A stretch of DNA of 64,000 nt from Eurosta solidaginis (lineage: Eukaryota; Arthropoda; Insecta; Diptera; Tephritidae): assembly GCF_040869045.1 (NCBI RefSeq), contig NC_090323.1, forward strand, positions 150,680,426 through 150,744,425, written 5' to 3'. The position numbers and the translations under genes were made by a program. The notes under the pieces were generated by a model. It searched no databases. It saw nothing but the letters and a program-made list of their open reading frames with translations, and was not told the DNA's origin. This document shows positions 54,585-64,000 of this stretch, in pieces (within the stretch, counting starts at the first letter, position 1; each line of letters opens with the position of its first letter).

Positions 54585-56962
54585 AAAAATGAAATATTAA
54601 GAGCCATGCTAAGTTTCAGTAATGTGACTTACGCGGTTCAGGAGATATGTGATACGGAAAGGAACATTTGTGTGGGATGTACCACACCCTCTTTTCCAAT
54701 TCTTCCCACTTATCTCCACCTATGCACTGAAGAACTATGTTTCCTACCAACTAGTGCATATCACCAGTTTATTCTCTCTATTACCGAAAACCCAGTTTTT
54801 CAGGAGAAAAGCAAAAAAACCGTTTTGGAAACTATATTTTATATTGTTGATAATATGAAGTACCCCAGTGAATGATAAAAGATCCCGTTTCGTATTCAAA
54901 CTAGTTTTTTTTATCCTAAACTCAGCTTATACCGTTCTCACACAGAAACTTAATTGCACCACAATTATATTTAATGAAATAATTAAGTTTCCCTTTTCAT
55001 ACAGGGCCTTTTATTCATTAAGCGAACATCTGTCAGCAACCTCAAAAAGACATTTCGTTTTTACAAAAAATACTTAAAATGGAAAGCAGGCGTTTTCTTC
55101 TTAACTATAAATAGAATCAAAATAAAATCCATGAATGTTGCACCTAACCAAATACGTGCATATTTTCGAAAAAGCCTTATTATCTTTTGCAATAAATGCA
55201 AATTTTTTCATGTTTTTTCATTTTTCGTGAATTATTGAAAATAGTTAATTTTGGCTGTCATTTGTTACATTGATAATAAAATTAGAAGCACCAAGCAAAA
55301 CCGTCTGGATTTTTCATTCGACTATGCATTTAATAAAGCAATTATGAGATAATTACGAAATTGTATTTTGTATGGAAGACGTGAATTCAATAAGGGCGTT
55401 AACGTAATGCCAATTTCACATAGAGGCTTAATGAAATAATTAGTCAAGTTTTCTACATTAAAGCCCTAATTGAACTCAACTTCACAAATATTATTTATCA
55501 TAAATCAAATACCGTTAAACCTATCACAACAAAATTTGACAGAGAGGGTGTCTTCACTATAAGGAATGCTTCGAAGAAAGAAAAATTAACAAAATCTGTT
55601 AAGAACCACTCTCCCTTTTATATAAAAGATTTTTAAAATGGTCGTGAATGAATAAAATAAGCTATATATTTGCAAATCATAGCTTTATATCATTCTTTTA
55701 TTTCCCAAGTGGAATTGTAACAAGAAAAGGAAAAAATTAAAATTTTTGAAACACGGCGTGGCACCACCCTCTTTATGACCAAGCAATTATCTAAGAAAAC
55801 AAAAAAATTTAGATTTTTGAAACACGGCGTGGCACCACCCTCTTTATGACCAAGCAATTATCTATGTTTCGGGAGCCATAACTCAAAGAAAAATCAACGG
55901 ATATAATAAGATTGGGTACACACATTTTCTTTGTAGCAGAAAATATTTCTAAGTGAACGAGATCGGTTAAGGACCACGCCCACATTTATATAAAAGCCTC
56001 TAGAAAGGCTCGTAGACGAATAAAGTATGCTATGTCTTTTCGAAAAAAGCTTAATAGCCAAGGTATTTTTATCTCTAAATGGAAAGATAACAAAAATTAG
56101 AAAGTATTGAAATTTTTGAAAATGGGCGTAGCACTGCGCCTTTTATAACTAAGCAAATTTCTGGACAGCAGCGAAGAGAAAAATAACCTAGTCGGTATCA
56201 ATATTATCTGTTTGTTTTGTATATTTGCATTTGCTTGTGCGTTAAGTTGTACAATCGACAATAAAGAGGTTAATACTGTTTTCACACAGAAACTTAATGA
56301 TCTCATTTCACCTGCTAATGAAATCGTAAATTTTTTGCTTTCACACAGAAGTAACTGCTCGATTAGTATGAAGGATGAGACAGACAATCATGGCGGAACG
56401 ATACAAGGTGAGAGCATGGTGACATACCTACAAACAAAAAAAATTCCATGTACTTGTAAATTCGATGGACAAATGTCAAAATCGTACTGCGCCGGTAGTT
56501 GATGTATCAAATCAAATAAAAAAGGTTATAATCAGCTGTTCGATGCGGCCACCTTGTATCGTTCCGCCATGCAGACAATGACATTTGCTTTGAAAACTAA
56601 GAAGCGGAAACGGAAGCGGAACGCTGCCAACAGAGTTGCATTGTGCTTTTGACTTCATTAGGCATTCGATTAGCTACTAATGAAATAATAATAGATTCGA
56701 ATTTTGTAGGGAAGATTGAGCTCAATAAGCGTCTTAATGTAGAAAATTGCCTTTATTATTCAATAAGCCGTCTGTGTGAAATTAGTATAAGATTTTCTCA
56801 CAAAGTTAATTGTTTACATTTGTTTATACATACTTTATGATTTAATGGCATTTTCTAGTCTACCTTGAATTTATTGCTTAAAGTAGATACTCTATAACCA
56901 TTTCCAGTTATTTGTTTTTATATCAGACTAAATTTGTTATTTTTATACCTCCGCCGTTGGTG
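54585..56962. other. Repeat-derived intergenic DNA, unit 2
   Basis: Copy of 44026-46899 without the 45104 insertion. No gene. Confidence 0.6.
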
Positions 56963-58228
56963 CAGTGGCGGATCCAGGCTGCTTTTTGAGGGGGGTTGGG
57001 CGATTTCAGTCAGTAATTGTTTCTCCCAATAGCTGATGTGTTTTGAACAAAGTTCACATCAAGATACTAATACGTGGATATGCAAGACAAAACCACAAGG
57101 GAAACGTTAATTAAAAAGGCAACCAAAAAACAAGCTTTAACACAAGTACACAACTCACAAGTTTAAATGCCCATGACTAACTGCATTTGCGCCACGCGAC
57201 ACCGACAATAATTTTTCACACAGGAATTCGGGGAATACCCGCGCTACCTTTTATTGCCAAAAAACAAAAAACGGTTAGATTTGAAAAAATTGATGAGCTG
57301 AGAAAAGTTAACCAATACATAGTTAATTTTTTAGAGCGGGACGTGGACGCTCATACTCGGTCAATTTAGCCGAGCGATTAACCGTGTGCCAATTAAAAAA
57401 TTTTTTTTAGTGGTAGATTTTTCAGAAAATAGGGTTAGATTTATGAAAAAAAGGTAGCAGGTAATATTTGAAATATATTTTCGTAGTGAATATTACTCAC
57501 TTCTTTTCCTATATATACATAGGTAGGTGGAAGTGGCAGTTATGTACTAAAAACCCAAAGGAAAAGAGATTAAATGGTGATCAAAGCATCGCTAGGTGTT
57601 ATTTTGAGTTTTATAAAACTATTTTTCTACAAATAATATTGTCTATCTTCTCAAAAAAATTTGGAAAAGCAAAGGTTTCTTCAAACAACTTCTATGAAAA
57701 ACCTTCCACCTTTTTTCGAGCTTACGTGGTGGTGCAAATAAAAGAAAAATAGTGGTAGATCTCCCAATTTAGTGGTAGAAGTCCGAACACTGGCGATTAA
57801 CTTTCTATACTGTAGTTGAAAATGTGCACTGCAGTTTCTACAGAGATGACAAATGTCCAGTAGAAAGTGGTGAAAATGTGTAGAGTGAGAGTGAAGATTT
57901 TGAATAAAGTTTATTCAATAAAGTAAGGTTTGAATCAGTATGTTATCAACAGCGCAAATATTTCTGAGCATTGGACTGATTTGCATGAGCATTCTTACTC
58001 TTGGCGCTAATTTTATTTGAAAATTGATACTCAATTAAAGCATGCATACAAAAACTGGATTAAGAAAAGTAACGATCAAATATCCTTTATAATATTTATA
58101 CAAATACTGCATATAAATAGTAGGCTTCTGGACTTCGTGAAACAAATTTTGCTCCGAATAAATTTTGGAAGAAAATCTGGTCTGGAGGGGGCGATGGCCG
58201 CCCCCCCCCCCCCTTAAATCCGTTACTG
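56963..58228. mobile_element. Non-autonomous hAT element, copy 2 (1,266 bp)
   Basis: Duplicate of 46900-48169 including the CGTTGGTG flanks (56955-56962 and 58229-58236). Confidence 0.88.
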
Positions 58229-59165
58229 CGTTGGTGTTGATATGCGAAAAAGTATTTGTTTTTAAAGTAAACATATTTGGTAGTGATGGGGAAAGCTCGT
58301 TAATAATTGCTCTGTATGTTAGCTTACAGGTAACCAACCACAATCTTTGAGCTGCTCTCACTCCGGTTTATTGTTTCGGTTTTCTAAATAGATCTCCCTT
58401 TCCACTATCCTATATCTTATCTTTTTCGAGGCGATGCGACATTCCTTTTATTCTATGCTAACTAAGGTCATTGGATCATTTCGGTATTGCTTTGGGACTT
58501 TCGCGGAACCATGTCGGGAAAATGTTGGTGTGTTTTTGGTAAAGTTTTGGGACTTTTTGAGAAGAGTTCCATTGACTTGCTATCGAAAACAACAGGTATT
58601 CAAAATTTATTGGCTTGTTATCGGTTCGTTACCGACGAACTATCATGCATTGGGAAATTTTCCAAGAATTTTGGGACTGTGATCGATTTGTTATCGAAGT
58701 GCTAAGAATTTGTTATCGACATATTATTGACGACCTACAGATTTGTAATCGAAGTGTTTTCGATTTGTTATTGAACTATTGTCGGTATGTTATCGATGAA
58801 CATTATCCAATAAGGCTGTTATCGACTTGTTGATGACGAATTCTCGGTTTGTTTTCAATTTGTTATCAAAGTTTAATAAACAATCATCGGCGCGTTATCG
58901 ATTTGCAAACGGGTTTTTTATCGATTTTTTGTCAAAATATTATCCGCATACTATCATCGTATTATCGGCAGCTCGTCAAGCTCGGAAGCTCGTCAGTGTC
59001 GGCTGTTCCCAATAGCAAGTCAATAAAGTAAATCATCCCGACATTATTTCGAAAATAGCTAAAGTAGCTCTGAAATGATCCCGAAACTCAGAAAATTGGA
59101 GCCTTTAGTAAAGTTGAGATAACGGGTTCCGATTTTGTTACAAAACGGTATCAAGGACATTCTAA
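58229..59165. repeat. TTATCGA motif cluster, unit 2
   Basis: Copy of 48170-49095. It keeps a short segment around 58900-58925 (GCAAACGGG between two TTATCGATTT words) that unit 1 has lost, consistent with slippage between repeats; six exact TTATCGA words. Confidence 0.6.
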
Positions 59166-59177
59166 AACAAGTAAGGA

Positions 59178-61853
59178 AGATTAAGTTCGGGTGTAACCGA
59201 ACATTACATACTCAGTTGAGAGCTATGGTGACAACATAAGGGAAAATAACCATGTAGGAAAATGAACCGAGGGAAACCCTGGAATGTGTATCAAATGAAA
59301 GGCGTTAAAGAGTATTTTATGAGGGAGTGGGCCATAGTTCTATAGGTGGATGCCATTTAGGGATATAGCCATAAAGGTGGATCAGGGTTGACTCTAGAAT
59401 GCGTTTGTACGATATGGGTTTCAAATGAAAGGTGTTAATGAGTAATCCTTAGTTCCATAGGTGGACGCCATTTCGAGATATCGCCACAAAGGTGGACCAG
59501 GGGTGACCCTAGAATTTGTTTGTACAATATGGGTATCAAAAAAAAGGTGTTAATGAGTATTTTAAAAGGGAGTAATCCTTAGTTCCATAGGTGGACGCCG
59601 TTTCGAGATATCGCCATAAGGTGGACCAGGGGTGACCCTAGAATTTGTTTGTACAATATGGGCATCAAAGGAAAGGTGTTAATGAGTATTTTAAAAGGGA
59701 GTGGGCTTTAGTTCTATAGGTGGACGCCGTTTCGAAATATCGTCCTAAAGGTGGACCAGGGGTGACTCTAGAATATGTTTGTACGATATGGGTATCAAAT
59801 TAAAGGTATTAATAAGGGTTTTAAAAGGGAGTGGTGGTTGTTGTATAGGTGGTCGCCTTTTCGAGATATCGCCATAAAGGTGGACCAGGGGTGACTATAG
59901 AACGCGTTTGCACGATATGGGTATCAAATGAAAGGTGCTAATGAGTATTTTAAAAGGGAGTAATCCTTAGTTCCATAGGTGGACGCGGTTTCGATATATC
60001 GCCATAAAGGTGGACCAGGGGTAACCCTAGAATTTGTTTGTACAATATGGGTATCAAAAGAAAGGTGTTTATGAGTATTTTAAAAGGGAGTAATCCTTAG
60101 TTCCATACGTGGACGCCGTTTCGAGATATCGCCATAAAGGTGGAGCAGGGGTGACCCTAGAATTTGTTTGTACAATATGGGTATCAAAAGAAAGGTGTTA
60201 ATGAGTATTTCAAAAGGGAGTGGGCCTTCGTTCTATAGGTGTTCGCCTTTTCGAGATATCGCCATAAAGGTGGACCAGGGGTGACTTTAAAATATGTTTT
60301 TACGATATGGGTATCAAATGAAAGGTGTTAATGAGTATTTTAAAAGGGCGTGGGGCTTAGTTCTATAGGTGGACGCCTTTTCGAGATATCGCCATAAAGG
60401 TGGACCAGGGGTGACTCTAGAATGAGTTTGTACGATATGGGTATCAAATTAAAGGTATTAATGAGAGTTTTAAAAGGGAGTGGTGTGAAGGCGTTTTCCA
60501 GATATCGACCAAAATGTGGACCAGGGTGACCCAGAACATCATCTGTTGGATACAGCTAATTTATTTATATATGTAATACCTGCCAAGATTTTAAGGGTTT
60601 TTTATTTCGCCCTGTAGAACTTTTTCATTTTCTTCTACTTAATATGGTAGGTGTCACAACCATTTTATAAAGTTTTTTCTAAAGTTATATTTCGCGTCAA
60701 TAAAACAATCCAATTACCTTACCATGTTTCATGCTTTTTTTCGTATTTGGTATAGAATTATGGAATTTTTTCATTTTTCGTAATTTTCGATATCGAAAAA
60801 GTGGGCGTGGTCATAGTCGGATTTCGTTCATTTTTCATACCAAGATAAAGTGAGTTCAAGTAAGCACGTGAACTAAGTTCATTAAAGATATGTCGATTTT
60901 TGCCCAAGTTATCGTGTTAACGGCCATGCGGAAGGACAGACGGACGCCTGTGTATAAAAACTGGGCGTGGCATCAACCGATTTCGCCCATTTTCACAGAA
61001 AACAGTTAATGTCATAAAATCTATGCCCCTACCAAATTTCAAAAGGATTGGTTAATTTTTGTTCGACTTATGGCGTTAAAAGTATCCTAGACAAATTAAA
61101 TGAAAAAGGGCGGAGCCACGCCCATTTTGAAATTTTCTTTTATTTTTGTATTTTGTTGCACCATATCATTACTGGAGTTGAATGTTGACATAATTTACTT
61201 ATATACTGTAAAGATATTAAATTTTTTGTTAAAATTTTACTTTAAAAAAATTTTTTTTTTAAAAGTGGGCGTCGTCCTTCTCCGATTTTGCTAATTTTTA
61301 TTAGGCGTACATATAGTAATAGAAGTAACGTTCCTGCCAAATTTCATCAAGATATCTTCAACGACTGCCAAATTACAGCTTGCAAAACTTTTAAATTACC
61401 TTCTTTTAAAAGTGGGCGGTGCCACACCCATTGTCCAAAATTTTACTAATTTTCTATTCTGCGTCATAAGTTCAACTCATATACCAAGTTTCGTCGCTTT
61501 AGCTGTCTTTTATAATGAATTATCGCACTTTTTCGGTTTTTCGAAATTTTCGATATCGAAAAAGTGGGCGTGGTTATAGTCCGATATCGTTCATTTTAAA
61601 TAGCGATCTGAGATGTGTACTCAGGAACCTGCATACCAAATTTCATCAAGATACCTCAAAATTTACTCAAGTTATCGTGTTAACGGACGGACGGACGGAC
61701 GGACGGACGGACATGGCTCAATCAAATTTTTTTTCGATCCTGATTATTTTGATATATAGAAGTCGATATCTATCTCGATTCCTTTATATATGTACAACCA
61801 ACCGTTATCCAATCAAACTTAATATACTCTGTGAGCTCTGCTCAACTGAGTAT
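59178..61853 (+). mobile_element. Dispersed repeat R, copy C (most complete)
   Basis: Runs from AGATTAAGTTCGGGTGTAAC to GAGCTCTGCTCAACTGAGTA, flanked by the 12-bp direct repeat AACAAGTAAGGA (59166-59177 and 61854-61865). Unit 1 shows the uninterrupted site at 49083-49095. About ten tandem units of roughly 125 bp fill 59280-60500. The rest has GTGGGCGTGG blocks, GTTATCGTGTTAACGG and an eightfold GGAC tract (61685-61710). No ORF with recognisable domains. Confidence 0.8.
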
Positions 61854-61865
61854 AACAAGTAAGGA

Positions 61866-62010
61866 CGGGACTGTCTTCGGGGGTGCCGAAGACTTCATAC
61901 TTTTCATGAATGGGGCTGAAAAATAATCTTATCCCGTTCATAATCTCCAAATAAATGGATGTATAAGATAAGAAATATATAGTGAATAGATGTACATACC
62001 TAAACGATTT
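61866..62010. repeat. Continuation of duplication unit 2
   Basis: Matches 49096-49234; here it continues into CGATTTTTAAG instead of N1, showing the ancestral right flank. Confidence 0.75.
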
Positions 62011-62898
62011 TTAAGATAAATATAAAATAAAAAATAGGTAGGTACTTTCTGTGAGGATGCAAAGTTTCAGGTTTTTGTGATCTACGTGTAAAAACTATGA
62101 CTACGAATCACGTATTTCAAAAATATATGACGTAATCGTAACTAATTGATGAAATTTGATGAGTTTTGAAGCTTCTAGCCGTAAAAAAGGGCAAAAAAGA
62201 CAGTTTATATGGGGTACATAATATATATAACACCGATCTCTATGATTTTTTCAGACAAAAATATATGCTATATACGTAACCATTTGGTGAAATTTGAAGC
62301 TTCTAGCTGTTAAAATGGGGCAGAAATTGCGCAAAGTTTCTTATCTGAACAATCGGTTGTATGAGATATATACTATGTATACCACCGATCTCAACGATTT
62401 TTTCAGACATCAATACATGCTATACACGTAAGAATTTGGTGAAATTTGAAACTTCTAGCTCTTAAAATGGGGCTGAAATTGCAAAAAAAAATATATATAT
62501 ACTATATATACCATCACATATATATTATATATATCACCGATCTCTATGATTTTTTTACACAACCATATATGCTATATACGTGAGCATTCTAGCTGTTAAA
62601 GTGGGGCTGAAATTGCGAAAATATATATCTACTATATATATATACTATATATACCACCATATATACTACATATACCACCGAACTTTATGATTTTTTCAGA
62701 CAACAATATATGCTATATTCGCATTTGTTGAAATTTGAAGCCTCTAGCTCTTAAAATAGGGCAGTAATTACGAAAAGTTTCTTAACTGAACAATCGGTTG
62801 TAGGGGATATATACTATATATATGACCGATCTCATAAATTTTTTTAAACAAAAATATGTGCAATATACGAAAGTATATGGTGAAGTTTGTAGCATCAA
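62011..62898. repeat. Tandem array of about 150-bp units
   Basis: Words GATTTTTTCAGACA and GAAATTTGAAGCTTCTAGC recur about every 141-152 bp (near 62238, 62391, 62540, 62683, 62828), separated by TATATACTATATATAC tracts. Non-coding. Confidence 0.75.
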
Positions 62899-64000
62899 TC
62901 AAGAACTATGTTTCCTACCAACTAGTGCATATCATCAGTTTATTCTCTCTATTACCGAAAACCCAGTTTTTCAGGAGAAGAGCAAAAAAACCGTTTTGGA
63001 AACTATATTTTATATTGTTGATAATATGAAGTACCCCAGTGAATGATAAAAGATCCCGTTTCGTATTCAAACTAGTTTTTTTTATCCTAAACTCAGCTTA
63101 TACCGTTCTCACACAGAAACTTAATTGCACCACAATTATATTTAATGAAATAATTAAGTTTCCCTTTTCATACAGGGCCTTTTATTCATTAAGCGAACAT
63201 CTGTCAGCAACCTCAAAAAGACATTTCGTTTTTACAAAAAATACTTAAAATGGAAAGCAGGCGTTTTCTTCTTAACTATAAATAGAATCAAAATAAAATC
63301 CATGAATGTTGCACCTAACCAAATACGTGCATATTTTCGAAAAAGCCTTATTATCTTTTGCAATAAATGCAAATTTTTTCATGTTTTTTCATTTTTCGTG
63401 AATTATTGAAAATAGTTAATTTTGGCTGTCATTTGTTACATTGATAATAAAATTAGAAGCACCAAGCAAAACCGTCTGGATTTTTCATTCGACTATGCAT
63501 TTATTAAAGCAATTATGAGATAATTACGAAATTGTATTTTGTATGGAAGACGTGAATTCAATAAGGGCGTTAACGTAATGCCAATTTCACATAGAGGCTT
63601 AATGAAATAATTAGTCAAGTTTTCTACATTAAAGCCCTAATTGAACTCAACTTCACAAATATTATTTATCATAAATCAAATACCGTTAAACCTATCACAA
63701 CAAAATTTGACAGAGAGGGTGTCTTCACTATAAGGAATGCTTCGAAGAAAGAAAAATTAACAAAATCTGTTAAGAACCACTCTCCCTTTTATATAAAAGA
63801 TTTTTAAAATGGTCGTGAATGAATAAAATAAGCTATATATTTGCAAATCATAGCTTTATATCATTCTTTTATTTCCCAAGTGGAATTGTAACAAGAAAAG
63901 GAAAAAATTAAAATTTTTGAAACACGGCGTGGCACCACCCTCTTTATGATCAAGCAATTATCTAAGAAAACAAAAAAATTTAGATTTTTGAAACACGGCG
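62899..64000. repeat. Third tandem copy, from mid-unit to window end
   Basis: From AGAACTATGTTTCCTACC the sequence equals unit 2 from about 54729 onward, with about four differences in 1.1 kb, and shares unit 2-specific features such as the 31-bp stretch missing in unit 1. So a second, younger tandem duplication copied unit 2. It runs beyond the window. Confidence 0.85.

Larger units (their letters stand above)
49235..59177. repeat. Tandem segmental duplication, unit 2
   Basis: Second copy of 38727-49096 in direct orientation, offset 10,508 bp at its start. It lacks the unit 1 insertion at 45104 and keeps a 31-bp stretch absent from unit 1. It is interrupted at 59178 by repeat R copy C, after which the unit resumes at 61866. 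Confidence 0.88.

Overview
The window reads as nuclear DNA of a higher fly, most likely a tephritid fruit fly. The sequence is AT-rich and intron-bearing. It holds dipteran-type transposons (BEL/Pao, Ty3/Gypsy, Jockey/CR1-like and RNase H-bearing non-LTR elements, piggyBac, hAT), a tRNA-derived SINE with a (CAA)n tail, and a dispersed repeat with GTTATCGTGTTAACGG and CGGACGGACGG tracts. I recognise the SINE and that repeat from memory as common in tephritid genomes; that is not a search result. There are no bacterial operons, CRISPR arrays or intact RNA genes.

The only host gene I can support is a histidine acid phosphatase on the minus strand (11318-12477). Four exons with clean splice sites, all in phase 0, were assembled by reading across introns. 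One intron contains a SINE. The intron after the last visible exon appears to hold a 5'-truncated non-LTR element and a dispersed repeat. Further left are a hAT/DUF4371 transposase relic (5767-6300), a piggyBac transposase relic (about 3780-4870), small MITEs, and a Gypsy-type gag fragment at the window edge.

From 15953 to about 44025 the DNA is deeply nested. Two Gypsy LTRs (15953-17436 and 18167-20572) are each split by another element: a non-LTR fragment in the first, and a 1,957-bp hAT with an 8-bp target duplication in the second. A Jockey/CR1-like element, here called N1, starts at about 20577 and ends at about 44025. It is interrupted by a complete but dead BEL/Pao element (20603-30848, 5-bp duplication GACGT), a small hAT MITE, a 2.6-kb solo LTR full of GC-rich minisatellite, a deleted Gypsy element, and an RNase H non-LTR element, N2 (13-bp duplication). 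Inside the BEL gag lies the most interesting object: three tandem 453-bp units plus 58 bp (26316-27733), flanked by an 8-bp duplication. Each unit carries tRNA-like A and B boxes and a hammerhead-ribozyme-like fold. The insertion begins exactly at the predicted ribozyme cleavage nucleotide. This looks like a metazoan retrozyme or Penelope-associated ribozyme element.

From 38727 rightward the sequence is a tandem segmental duplication. Unit 1 (38727-49234) repeats as unit 2 (49235 to about 59177, continuing after an insertion at 61866). A later, partial third copy begins at 62899 and runs off the window. Each full unit carries N1 3' coding sequence, N2, a 1.27-kb non-autonomous hAT and a cluster of TTATCGA motifs. 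Almost all coding sequence in the window is decayed transposon protein; frameshifts and stops are described but not repaired.
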